Assembly: GCA_964448135.1 (NCBI GenBank)
Contig: CAYUVH010000063.1
Location: 62,001 to 126,000, forward strand
Length of the DNA: 64,000 nt
Direction: 5' to 3'
DNA from: CAYUVH01 sp964448135
GTDB lineage: Bacteria; Verrucomicrobiota; Verrucomicrobiia; Limisphaerales; UBA8199
Notes under the pieces: generated by a model
Database searches by the model: none
Seen by the model: the letters and a program-made list of their open reading frames with translations, nothing else
What the model was told of the DNA's origin: nothing
Shown: in pieces, positions 10,362 through 18,950 of the stretch
Layout: every line of letters begins with the position of its first letter
How positions within the stretch are numbered: position 1 is the stretch's first letter
Made by a program: the position numbers and the translations under genes

Positions 10362-11519
10362 CTACGTCCCCCGGTTCGCCCGCCACAGCAACACCATCCC
10401 CGCCGCCTGAAAAAGAAAATTCGGCACCCACAAAATCAAATGCGGCGCAAACTCCGGCCGCGTCTCCAGCGACAGCCCCACCATCACGAAGCTGTAGTAA
10501 ACCGCCACGAGCACCAACGCGATGGCGATGCCCACATTCGTTTCGCGCCGATGCACGCTCACCCCCAGCGGGATCCCCACCAGCGTGAAACCAAAGCACG
10601 CGAAGGAAAACGCAATCTGCCGGTGGATCTGCACGCGCACCGGCGTGGCCAGATCGGCGCTCGGTTTGCGGAGCCGTTTGCTCTGCGTGCGAAATTCCTC
10701 CGCCGTCTTCCCCTGGGGCAACTGCCGCGTGTCATTGAGCCGCTCCAGCTTGCGCAATTCCTCGCACAACTGCCCGAACGTCATCTCATCCACGCGCGGC
10801 CGCTGCTCCCGGACCGACGTCGGCTGCACCAATTGCACCGTGATATCCCCGCGCAAAATCGAATCGTTGTTCTGCTGGTTCTGGATCAACACCGCGTCCG
10901 TCAGGTCCAGCGTCACCTCGTGCGTCGTCGGGTTGAATTCGTAATGCCCGCGCGGCGCGCGCAACGTCTCCACCACATTCGTTTCCCGTTCCAGGTGATA
11001 CACGATCACATCCTCCAGGTTCTGGCCCGCTTTATTTTTGCCGACGTAACAAATGTAGCCGGGAAACTCCCGGATCACGCGCCCCTCCGGGAACTGCATG
11101 TTCGCCAGCTCCTTCTTCAACTTCTCAAAGAGGCCCTTGTACGCCACGCGACAGCGCGGGGCCACCTCCATGTTCACCAGCGCGCTCACGCCGCACAACG
11201 CCAGGCTCAGCAGCAGGATCGGGCTCACCAGCGAAATCAAACTCACCCCGCTCGCGCGCACCGCCGTCAATTCCTGGTCCGCGCTGAACCGGCCAAAAAT
11301 CAGCAACGTCGCCGTCAGCATCCCCATCGGCAGCGCGAACACCCACACAAACGGAATCAGCAGGCCGACCGCCTCCGCGAAGATGCTCATGCTGATCTGG
11401 CGGTTCACCAGGTAGGACAACACCTCCCGGAGGATATTGCCCATCAGCATCACCAACGTGAACACCGCCGCCGTGATCAACAGCGACGCCAGCACCTGTC
11501 GCACCAGGTATGTATGCAA
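10362..11519 (-). CDS. LptF/LptG family permease (lipopolysaccharide export)
   Basis: A 385-residue inner-membrane protein of the YjgP/YjgQ family, part of the LptB2FG transporter that moves lipopolysaccharide to the LptCA bridge. Three N-terminal helices (about 8-30, 48-75, 95-118) and three C-terminal helices (about 285-310, 325-345, 355-378) flank a periplasmic beta-jellyroll region. The N-terminal pattern (VRQVLASLLITAAVFTLVML, GRFSADQELTAVRASGVSL) is typical. The second permease of the pair is not in the window, so LptF and LptG cannot be told apart with certainty. It starts 412 bp after the YgjP-like gene. Confidence 0.88.
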   Translation of the reverse strand: MHTYLVRQVLASLLITAAVFTLVMLMGNILREVLSYLVNRQISMSIFAEAVGLLIPFVWVFALPMGMLTATLLIFGRFSADQELTAVRASGVSLISLVSPILLLSLALCGVSALVNMEVAPRCRVAYKGLFEKLKKELANMQFPEGRVIREFPGYICYVGKNKAGQNLEDVIVYHLERETNVVETLRAPRGHYEFNPTTHEVTLDLTDAVLIQNQQNNDSILRGDITVQLVQPTSVREQRPRVDEMTFGQLCEELRKLERLNDTRQLPQGKTAEEFRTQSKRLRKPSADLATPVRVQIHRQIAFSFACFGFTLVGIPLGVSVHRRETNVGIAIALVLVAVYYSFVMVGLSLETRPEFAPHLILWVPNFLFQAAGMVLLWRANRGT

Positions 11520-12696
<1,177 letters not shown>

Positions 12697-12759
12697 GCGT
12701 TGCAGTAACGTATAGCAGAGGGGTGGATTTGCGCCAATGCGGAGTCGGCGATGCAGATC

Positions 12760-12786
12760 GTAGCGCAGGCTGCCAGCCTGCGCTAC
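12760..12786. repeat. Perfect 13-bp-arm palindrome
   Basis: GTAGCGCAGGCTG, a single C, then its exact complement. It lies 64 bases upstream of the YgjP-like start codon. It resembles short REP-type hairpins; only one copy is visible here. Confidence 0.75.
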
Positions 12787-12827
12787 GGACTTTGCCATGA
12801 CTGTCCTCCGGCGGAGCAATTGCACAC

Positions 12828-12912
12828 ATTGCACCACCCTTAAAATCCTCCCGACCAACCTCTGCCGATTCGCCCACCGCAATTCGTGTTCCCCGACCCG
12901 CAGCCCCCGCCA
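12828..12912 (-). pseudogene. Remnant of vsr 3' end (duplicated copy)
   Basis: These 85 bases match the last 85 bases of the intact vsr gene (14015-14099) at close to 90% by eye. On the minus strand the frame is kept: WRGLRVGEHELRWANRQRLV against WRVLRVWEHELRRTNQRRLV in the intact gene, but the stop codon is lost and nothing of the catalytic part remains. The remnant and the gene end flank a 1.1-kb repeat array, so the array region probably arose by, or together with, a partial duplication of vsr. Confidence 0.75.
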
Positions 12913-12927
12913 ACCCCTCCCGCCCCC

Positions 12928-12962
12928 GTCCTAATCATAATCCTAATCTTAATCCAAATCCC
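12928..12962 (-). repeat. GATTAAGATTAGG word tract
   Basis: On the minus strand, imperfect 6-base words GATTAA, GATTAG and GATTAT run in series. The same words occur at 11585-11622, again on the minus strand, between minus-strand genes. Confidence 0.65.
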
Positions 12963-13009
12963 TCGCCCTTTGACTACTGCTCCCTCCCCTACTGCCCCCA
13001 CCTTGGGCA

Positions 13010-13800
13010 CTCCAACTCGGAGTTCGCGGCTATCCTCCGCCCCTCCCATTTTTCTGTCACAAAATTTTTCTGTCATCCCTCCGTGTCTTGTCCCCTTCGC
13101 GATTCTGCCTTTTTGCGACTCTTTGCGCCTTTTTGCGGCCAAATCATTCGCTTTTATTTGCTTTTGCCACTCCAGCTCGGAGTTCGCGGCTATCCTCCGC
13201 CCCTCTCATGTTATCTGTCTCATTTCCCGTTTTTTCGGTCATTTTTCTGCCCCTATCTTTCTGACAAATCTGCTTGCCGCAGCTGCTTTGTCAGCCAGCC
13301 GGACATACACTTTTTTTCGTGCCTCCTTGTGGCCATTCCGTTCCTCCGCCCCATCCCATTTTTCTGTCACAAAATTTTTCTGTCATCCCTCCGGGCCCTG
13401 TCCCCTTCGCGTTTCTGCCTTTTTGCGGCCAAATCATTCCCGTTTACCTGCTCGCGATTTATCGGAGTTTGCGTTTGCCACTCCAGCTCGGAGTTCGCGA
13501 CTATCCTCCGCCCCTCCCATTTTTCTGTCTCATTACCCGTCTTTTCGGTCATTTTTCTGCCCCCATCTTTCTGACAAATCTGCTTGCCGCAGCTGCTTTG
13601 TCAGCCAGCCGGACATACACTTTTTTTTTCGTGCCTCCTTGTGGCCATTCCGTTCCTCCGCTTTCCACGCAGATTTTTCTGTCACAAAATTTTTCTGTCA
13701 TCCCTCCGGGTCCTGTCCCCTTCGCCTTTCTGCCTTTTTGCGCCTTTTTGCGGCCAAATCATTCCCGTTTACCTGCTCGCGATTTATCGGAGTTCGCGAT
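13010..13800. repeat. 311-bp tandem repeat array with GACAGAAAAAT words
   Basis: Two nearly identical units of about 311 bp run from about 13170 and 13481; a shortened first unit of about 160 bp begins near 13010. Anchors such as CTCGGAGTTCGCG recur at 13016, 13176 and 13487. Each unit contains ATTTTTCTGTCAC words and a stretch reading GTGCCTCCTTGTGGCCATTCC. The period is not a multiple of three and the copies differ by small indels, so the open frames across it are not taken as genes. The array lies between the vsr remnant and intact vsr. Confidence 0.85.
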
Positions 13801-13859
13801 TGGCCGCCAATCAACGCCAATACACGCGAGCGATTTAGAGCCGTTTCACTAAAACTGTG

Positions 13860-14000
13860 GCCGCAATAGCGGTAGGGCCGCGCTGCTGCGCGGCCGCGAC
13901 GTCCTGGCGCCTTGGCAACAGAATTAAATAAACTGCCGTAGCCGCAAAAGACCCGGCGGGATGTCAGAAAAATGTGGGCAGAAAAATGTCCGGCCCGAAG
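13860..14000. repeat. Short palindromes and inverted GACAGAAAAAT fragment
   Basis: GGCCGCGCTGCTGCGCGGCC at about 13877-13896 is a strong hairpin. At 13966-13995 a fragment reading TCAGAAAAATGTGGGCAGAAAAATG is the inverse of the words in the main array. No gene is seen in this stretch. Confidence 0.55.
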
Positions 14001-14012
14001 CTGCTTCCACAA

Positions 14013-14423
14013 TCATTGCACCACCCTTAAAATCCTCCGCACCAACCTCCGCTGATTCGTCCGCCGCAATTCGTGTTCCCAGACCCGCAGCACCCGCCAG
14101 CCCGAGCGACGCAACGTCCCCGTCACCAGAGTATCGCGAGCCCGATTTGCCGCCAGCTTCCGCTGCCAGAACGTCCGATTGTTCTTCGGCTTCGTCGCGT
14201 GCTTGGGACAGCCATGCCAGAAACAGCCGTCCACGAACACTGCGAGCTTGAGTTTGGGAAAGACGAAATCCGGCTTTCCAAAGAGCGTTTGATTGCGCCG
14301 CCAACCGGAGATGTGGTTCAGTCGAAAAAGTTTCGCCAACGCCAGTTCCGTATCCTTGTTCCCACGCCCGCGAATCCGGGACATGACCTGCGATCGCTTC
14401 GCCTTGGTGAAGACGTCAGGCAT
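14013..14423 (-). CDS. vsr: Very short patch repair endonuclease Vsr
   Basis: A 136-residue protein of the Vsr family, which nicks next to T:G mismatches arising from deamination of 5-methylcytosine. Family features are visible: the N-terminal SQVMSRIRGRGNKDTELALA, the catalytic Asp in FVDGCFWHGCPKH with its zinc-binding Cys/His residues, and GWRVLRVWEHEL near the end. Length is normal for the family. Vsr genes usually sit beside a cytosine methyltransferase, but none is visible here, so the gene may be an orphan or act with a distant enzyme. A duplicated fragment of its 3' end lies 1.2 kb downstream. Confidence 0.93.
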   Translation of the reverse strand: MPDVFTKAKRSQVMSRIRGRGNKDTELALAKLFRLNHISGWRRNQTLFGKPDFVFPKLKLAVFVDGCFWHGCPKHATKPKNNRTFWQRKLAANRARDTLVTGTLRRSGWRVLRVWEHELRRTNQRRLVRRILRVVQ

Positions 14424-14548
14424 TTATTGGATCACTGAGTGATTGCGCGAGTTCAAACCGCCGCATCGTCTCTTCCGGCTCCAACTTCTTCGGCGATTTC
14501 CCGCCGAGCCCTTCCCTCGCCGTAACGGCGAGAAAGGGGTCATGCCCT

Positions 14549-16576
14549 CTAGATCTTCATGGCACCGCAACTTAGAAAATAGTCGGCCGTCGTCTTAAAC
14601 CAATCGTGAGGACGCGTTTTGTCTGAATCACTTCCTTCGGGAATCCAAATAACCATACCCTCTCGAGCTCGGGTAAGAAGAACACGATACTTGTTGCGGA
14701 TGAATTCTTGCACCTCAACCTTCTGCACCTGCTGCCACGCTGTTCCTTTGAATTGCCTGAACTGCCACTGACTCTCATTTCGTGTAAAGTCTCCGCCCCA
14801 GCACAGACCTGTCCAATCAAGTTCCAGGCCTTGAGATTCGAATTCGGTTAAGGCAACCTCGAGAATATTTGAGGAACGAACATCCGGTGGTAGCGCCAAA
14901 AACCAGTCTTCAAGAGGGAATCCGCCGCGAAAGCCGGATGAAACTTCCAGTCCGTGAGCCCTCAGTCGCAATGCGCCTGAACTAGCTAAGAGCCCGGAGC
15001 GGCGCAACCCGCGCGTGTTTTGCTGAAGCCACTTGCGCGCCTCGTCAAGGGAGCGAGTAAGCTTAATGGGGAAAGCCGAAACGCTTTTTACAATATCGGC
15101 TGCTTCTGCCGCATCTCCTCGGACAACGGCATTGACCCACTTGGCCACATCTTCGGCACGAAAAGGTCTCACCGCAACTGGCAGATGCAAATGCTTGTCA
15201 GTCTCGAGCAAGACTCCCTTCGGTTTGGCCTCTGTAAAGAGGCGACTGCCAGCCATGCTGGTCCCTCCATGGATGGCCTCAGGGGAAGCCACTACGTGCC
15301 AATCAGGAAAGCTTTTTCGGATAGCAAGTCCCCATTCAGCCAGACCAGCTTCGCCATCATAAATTTCTTGCCCACCACCGACAAGAGCGACAACGACTCC
15401 CCAGCCGGGCCAACGGCTCATGATCTCTAGCATCATTTCCGGCTCGGAGCTGAAGTCCGAGCGCACCTCTCTTTCCTCTGTAATAGCTTGTTGGAGAAAT
15501 TCCTTTTCCACTTTCTTGGCATCCCACGCTCGTTGCGCCTCGTCGAACACAACTACGCGTTCGGGTGGAACTTTTCCGTTTGCTCGATACTCCTTGAGGA
15601 AGCTATGAACACCTTGAATAAAAGTCCGGATCTTTCGGCGTGATTCCGCAAGCGTTTCTCCCGTGCGGCGGTGATGGTCTCGGGCTAACGCTTCCCTGAT
15701 AACCCTAACCAGGGGTCCATTTCCTGACAAAAATGCGCCGGCTGGTCTCCCGTCTTTCATGAGTTCCGGGCTGTGAACTGCATTCAGCCCGGCGAGAGTT
15801 TTCCCTGCACCTGGAACACCGGTCACAAAGCAGATTACTTTGTGCCCCCCGTGTTGAGCAGCCGCGACAGCAGCCACAATTGTGTCCGTGGTCTTGGTCA
15901 GATTGTGTACCTCAGCATGGGCATGAGACAATTCGCGCACGCTTTGATGCGCAAAGAGCATTTGAGCGGCCTCAACGATGGTAGGCACGGGAGCATAGGC
16001 GGAGTCGTTCCACGTGCTCACCGCTATTTGCGGAGCGCTAGCCTCTGACAGATTTGCTTCAATTGTACTGAGAATCGTTTCCTTTAATGTGAGATCATTC
16101 GCCACCATGACAGGCCGAACGAAATCGCTAGGGCCGGTGGCTGATCCTGCGACAAAGGAACCAACATGATCGACCACGATAGGTATGATGAATCGATCAC
16201 GACTCTCCTTATGAAAATCGCGTAGATCGAGAGCATAGTGCTCAGCCTGGCGTTGTGCAGCGAGGAAAGCACCGCTTTCGCCGGTCTTGAACTCAACAAC
16301 GAGAATCAGTTTACCAACCAGTATTACACAATCGATGCGCCGTTCCCGACGTGGAATCTCGTACTCCAACAGCAGCCCCCACGCTGAGGCTTTGTCTACC
16401 TCGTCGACCACACTCTTCAGGGTTTTTCTCAGCACGCTTATGGTTCGCTCCCATGAAACCAAGGTGGATGCCCGAAGTGTGGAGAGGGATCTGCTTCGCA
16501 AATCCAGTTCACCTTGAATGGCGTTCGGATCGGCCTTCAGGAACTCGCCAACCGTAGCTGCAAAGAACGCCCCCAT
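14549..16576 (-). CDS. PD-(D/E)XK nuclease-DUF2075 SF1 helicase fusion
   Basis: A 675-residue protein. Residues about 65-120 resemble a PD-(D/E)XK nuclease core: Asp82 in RRIDCVILVG, Glu95-Phe-Lys97 in VVEFKTGE, and a QxxxY-like QAEHY at 110-114. The ATPase/helicase part has Walker A GVPGAGKT (253-260), Walker B VVVFDEAQ (DEAQ at 345-348) and a motif VI-like YRVLLTRAREGM near residue 640. DUF2075 is the best domain match. The start is three bases after the stop of an XRE regulator gene, so the two form an operon with an apparent operator. The combination and the vsr-rich accessory setting suggest an anti-phage role; that is inference, and no named system was matched. Confidence 0.82.
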   Translation of the reverse strand: MGAFFAATVGEFLKADPNAIQGELDLRSRSLSTLRASTLVSWERTISVLRKTLKSVVDEVDKASAWGLLLEYEIPRRERRIDCVILVGKLILVVEFKTGESGAFLAAQRQAEHYALDLRDFHKESRDRFIIPIVVDHVGSFVAGSATGPSDFVRPVMVANDLTLKETILSTIEANLSEASAPQIAVSTWNDSAYAPVPTIVEAAQMLFAHQSVRELSHAHAEVHNLTKTTDTIVAAVAAAQHGGHKVICFVTGVPGAGKTLAGLNAVHSPELMKDGRPAGAFLSGNGPLVRVIREALARDHHRRTGETLAESRRKIRTFIQGVHSFLKEYRANGKVPPERVVVFDEAQRAWDAKKVEKEFLQQAITEEREVRSDFSSEPEMMLEIMSRWPGWGVVVALVGGGQEIYDGEAGLAEWGLAIRKSFPDWHVVASPEAIHGGTSMAGSRLFTEAKPKGVLLETDKHLHLPVAVRPFRAEDVAKWVNAVVRGDAAEAADIVKSVSAFPIKLTRSLDEARKWLQQNTRGLRRSGLLASSGALRLRAHGLEVSSGFRGGFPLEDWFLALPPDVRSSNILEVALTEFESQGLELDWTGLCWGGDFTRNESQWQFRQFKGTAWQQVQKVEVQEFIRNKYRVLLTRAREGMVIWIPEGSDSDKTRPHDWFKTTADYFLSCGAMKI

Positions 16577-16579
16577 TTC

Positions 16580-16813
16580 CTAGTCTTTCATCCCAAGTAA
16601 CCAGGTCACTTTCGCACCCAGGGCTTTCGCAAGCGCAACAACTTCAAAATCGAGAACCCCGCGAATTCCCGCCTCAATTTTCGCGACTCCAGCGCGATCT
16701 ATAGAGACGCCCAATTTCGCAAGTTTTTGAGAAAGCGCCTCCTGTGTCAGTTGAGACTTGGCGCGCGCTTCCTTAACGCGCGCCCCTACAAGATTTTGGC
16801 CGACTTGCCCCAT
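16580..16813 (-). CDS. XRE-family HTH regulator
   Basis: A 77-residue Cro/CI-type DNA-binding protein. The helix-turn-helix spans about residues 10-65 (VKEARAKSQLTQEALSQKLA, then IDRAGVAKIEAGIRGVLDFE). It has no other domain. It is followed after three bases by the nuclease-helicase gene and is preceded by a 17-bp perfect palindrome over its likely -10 box, so it most likely represses its own operon. This arrangement, with a small regulator holding a toxic effector in check, is common in defence and toxin operons. Confidence 0.88.
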   Translation of the reverse strand: MGQVGQNLVGARVKEARAKSQLTQEALSQKLAKLGVSIDRAGVAKIEAGIRGVLDFEVVALAKALGAKVTWLLGMKD

Positions 16814-16849
16814 GCGGCAGCCAGGCTACCAGGTTCGTTTTGAAATGTT

Positions 16850-16866
16850 TGTTCTAGTATAGAACA
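16850..16866. promoter_or_regulatory. Palindromic operator/promoter of the XRE-nuclease operon
   Basis: TGTTCTAGTATAGAACA is a perfect 7-bp inverted repeat with a 3-base centre. On the minus strand it contains TATACT, a good -10 box about 45 bases before the XRE start codon. On the plus strand TAGTAT could serve the divergent gene. Its position suits autorepression by the XRE protein. Confidence 0.72.
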
Positions 16867-16868
16867 CA

Positions 16869-17891
16869 ATGGACTTGCAAAACTGCCCGCTCCTGGCCAG
16901 GTGTATTTGCCGGAATATGGCGACTCCAACAAAATCGGCATCCGATCTTCCCGACCCCGCCGCTGTCTTCGCGGCCGCGCTTTCACTTTGGAACGCATGC
17001 CGAACAATTGCGGGGAAACAAAAGCTGAATCTCAGTGATTGCTTCAATGGCGGGGACGAGTTCATGCGCACCATGATGCGCATAGCCGGACAATTCGAAT
17101 CGTGGGCTTGCATGCACATCAACTTTGACGAATTAACCGACGTGTGGGCCTACCTACTGGAGGACAGATTTGGCGAGGCTTGTTTGGCTTTTTTGCCGCT
17201 GGAAACTTTGACGAAGTTTGATGAGTCGGATTGTTTGCGGGTGGCGATGCGCTTGCGGTTGCCAGTGATTGTTGATGGCAAACTGCCCATTCCGGTTGAC
17301 GTAATCGCCACAAATCCAGTTACCGAATCCGCTTTTCGCGAGTTCAGAATTCAAACAGTGCGCGATTCGATTGAGGGCGGGGACACCATTCCCTATTTGG
17401 CCGACGACGAGCCCTTTGATGAGAAATTTGGACAGCCTTATTTCGGCTTGTACGGAGTGGCCGATGGTGGAACTCTCGAACACATCGCCGATCGCAAGTC
17501 CTACTCCGAGGCATTATCGCTGGCGCAGAAAATTGCGCCGGGCGCGGTATTCTCAGTTGTTCACACCGGCGAAGGAACTGAAGGCGCGGTCAAGGGCGAC
17601 AAAAAGGAAACCAACCTCCGCAGCGGGTTTTGCATTTACATCGATACCCTCTGCCAAGGGCCGGTCCCGGTCGTGAGCGACGAGCACGGTTACATTGTGT
17701 TCGCGACGGATCTGGAGGCGCAGAAGGAAATTGCCGATCACCAGATAACCCGGCTTCAGCAATTCCTGGCCGGCGAACGGAATTTTGAGGATGCGATAAC
17801 GGCGGAGGAGTATGTGGTTCCCGTGAGCGTGCATCCGGACGGCACGATTGTGGATGCGGACGGGAATTGCTTCTCGCCAAAGCCGGATTGA
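16869..17891 (+). CDS. Hypothetical protein divergent from the XRE operon
   Basis: A 340-residue protein of unknown family. No signal peptide or membrane helix is seen. It is acidic, with an N-terminal helical half and a C-terminal beta-rich half (VVPVSVHPDGTIVDADGNCF at the end). An ATG at 16917 (MATPTKSASDL) is a good alternative start, because the first ATG is only two bases from the palindromic operator and would leave almost no leader. It is divergent from the XRE/nuclease-helicase operon and shares its spacer, so it may be co-regulated, but nothing in the protein links it to defence. Base composition is less extreme than in the neighbouring housekeeping genes. Confidence 0.7.
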   Translation: MDLQNCPLLARCICRNMATPTKSASDLPDPAAVFAAALSLWNACRTIAGKQKLNLSDCFNGGDEFMRTMMRIAGQFESWACMHINFDELTDVWAYLLEDRFGEACLAFLPLETLTKFDESDCLRVAMRLRLPVIVDGKLPIPVDVIATNPVTESAFREFRIQTVRDSIEGGDTIPYLADDEPFDEKFGQPYFGLYGVADGGTLEHIADRKSYSEALSLAQKIAPGAVFSVVHTGEGTEGAVKGDKKETNLRSGFCIYIDTLCQGPVPVVSDEHGYIVFATDLEAQKEIADHQITRLQQFLAGERNFEDAITAEEYVVPVSVHPDGTIVDADGNCFSPKPD

Positions 17892-17974
17892 GAGGGCGGT
17901 TCGATGGCCACCAAGAGGCAAAAAATCCTGCTTATCCGGTTGCTTGCCAAACGCAGAACTACCGGAGACGCCCC

Positions 17975-18060
17975 GTTCATGAACATTTTTCTGTCACCAA
18001 ATTTTTCTGTCTCACTTCCTGTCTTTTCGGTCATTTTTCTGCCCCCATGTTTCTGACAAT
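17975..18060 (-). repeat. GACAGAAAAAT word tract, dispersed copy
   Basis: The same words as in the 13-kb array (ATTTTTCTGTCACC, GTCTTTTCGGTCATTTTTCTG) occur here directly after the stop codon of the truncated PIN toxin, read on the minus strand. It is preceded at about 17903-17925 by a GATGGCCACCAAGAGGCA word also found at 18717 and, inverted, inside the array. Confidence 0.75.
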
Positions 18061-18065
18061 TCCCC

Positions 18066-18160
18066 TTATCCCGGCTGTTTGTCAACTAACCGGATACCCG
18101 CGAAGGCGCCGAGGTCGAGAAGGTCCTTGTCGCCGCTGACTAAAAGGTTCGCTTGGCCGG
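18066..18160 (-). pseudogene. C-terminal remnant of a PIN-domain (VapC-like) toxin
   Basis: In the frame one base off the antitoxin, the minus strand encodes NLLVSGDKDLLDLGAFAGIR followed by LVDKQPG and a stop. This is the typical C-terminal strand-helix of PIN toxins, including the SGDKDLL acidic motif. The N-terminal part with the first active-site Asp is absent: the frame joins the antitoxin 3' end directly. It is a deletion remnant and should not give an active nuclease. Confidence 0.72.
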
Positions 18161-18379
18161 CCGCGCGGCCTTTATTTCTGACTGGATTTCTTCGTCCGTC
18201 GCCGGCTCGCCCGGCCGGGCGCGGATGGCATCGAGAACCCCGCTGAGCCCGGCGGCCGCTTTGCGACGTTGCAACTCGGCGGCGAGCAAATCTCCGATCG
18301 GAGCGGACTCGAGCAGACCGCTGGCGCGGGCTTCGTTCACGAGCGCTCCCGGGAGGTCCAATTGTAGCGTAACCGTCAT
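18140..18379 (-). CDS. Orphan VapB-like antitoxin
   Basis: A 79-residue protein (MTVTLQLDLPGALVNEARAS...). The N-terminal TVTLQLDLP strand followed by helices resembles ribbon-helix-helix or Phd-type antitoxin families paired with PIN toxins. The ATG at 18379 was chosen because upstream codons run through the spacer. Its last codons, KRTF and the stop, overlap the remnant of the toxin gene, which has lost its N-terminal part. It may still regulate its own promoter or neutralise a related toxin elsewhere, but that is speculation. Confidence 0.65.
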   Translation of the reverse strand: MTVTLQLDLPGALVNEARASGLLESAPIGDLLAAELQRRKAAAGLSGVLDAIRARPGEPATDEEIQSEIKAARPAKRTF

Positions 18380-18460
18380 GCCATGCAGCATATGGCGGCA
18401 AAACAAGCGGTTTGTCAAACGGGGCCGATCAAGACCACTGTTTATCCAGCTCCTTCGATT

Positions 18461-18568
18461 GTGTAACCGATACGGGCCCTTTTGTAACCGATCTGTAACC
18501 GCAAATGTAACCGATAAAACATGCATTTCACCCAATGTTTATGCGGTTTGTAACCGTGTAACCGATAG
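18461..18568 (+). repeat. Core-and-word repeat, copy 1 (TGTAACCG words)
   Basis: The core CAATGTTTATGCGG starts at 18533. TGTAACCG occurs four times before it (18462, 18483, 18494, 18506) and twice after it (18549, 18557). The copy lies 383 bp upstream of the C39-like lipoprotein gene, in the same orientation as copies 2-4, and is followed by a G-rich/C-rich stretch around 18572-18600. Confidence 0.85.
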
Positions 18569-18599
18569 AAGGGGGGGGTCTACCCCCAAGGGGGGAGAG

Positions 18600-18890
18600 G
18601 GCAGAGGTCAGAGATCAGAAATCAGAGGACAGAGGGCGGAGATAGAGTGGGGCGCCGGGTAGGGGTACCGGGCCTACAGGAGCCTGCAGCGTCGCGCGGG
18701 GGCGGCGGACAGCTTGATGGCCACCATGAGGCACGAAAATCCACAAAAGGGGACTCGGAGAATGCGGAGTTTCTTGTGCGTTTTTGCGCGTTTTCGCGGC
18801 CAATCCCGCTTTGCAGCTTGTCCGGATATTGGCGTTTGCCGCTGAGGCCTGCCTGCCTCGGTTACCTCTGTTTGCTCCTGTTCAAATGAC
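18600..18890. repeat. Spacer with GATGGCCACC and AGGTAAC word tracts
   Basis: This stretch has no convincing gene. It contains CAGAGGTCAGAGATCAGA-type words (about 18602-18636), a GATGGCCACCATGAGGCACG tract (18717-18736) and, near 18847-18889, words whose minus strand reads GAACAGGAGCAAACAGAGG. These are the same kind of low-identity repeated words seen in other spacers. Confidence 0.55.
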
Positions 18891-18950
18891 TCCCCGACAC
18901 CCGCAATCGCATTGCACCGGCAGCGGGAGGCGGTTAGTTTTTCCCGGTTT

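Noticed and set aside
13010..13800. CRISPR array
   Set aside because: The units are about 311 bp and contiguous; there are no short regular repeats with unique spacers and no cas genes.
12886..13869. Long plus-strand open frames across the repeat array
   Set aside because: They are made of the 311-bp repeat units; the period is not a multiple of three, frames shift between units and the products are low-complexity.
18461..18568. Replication-origin iterons
   Set aside because: Similar layouts occur four times across 35 kb with different words, and no initiator or partition gene is nearby.
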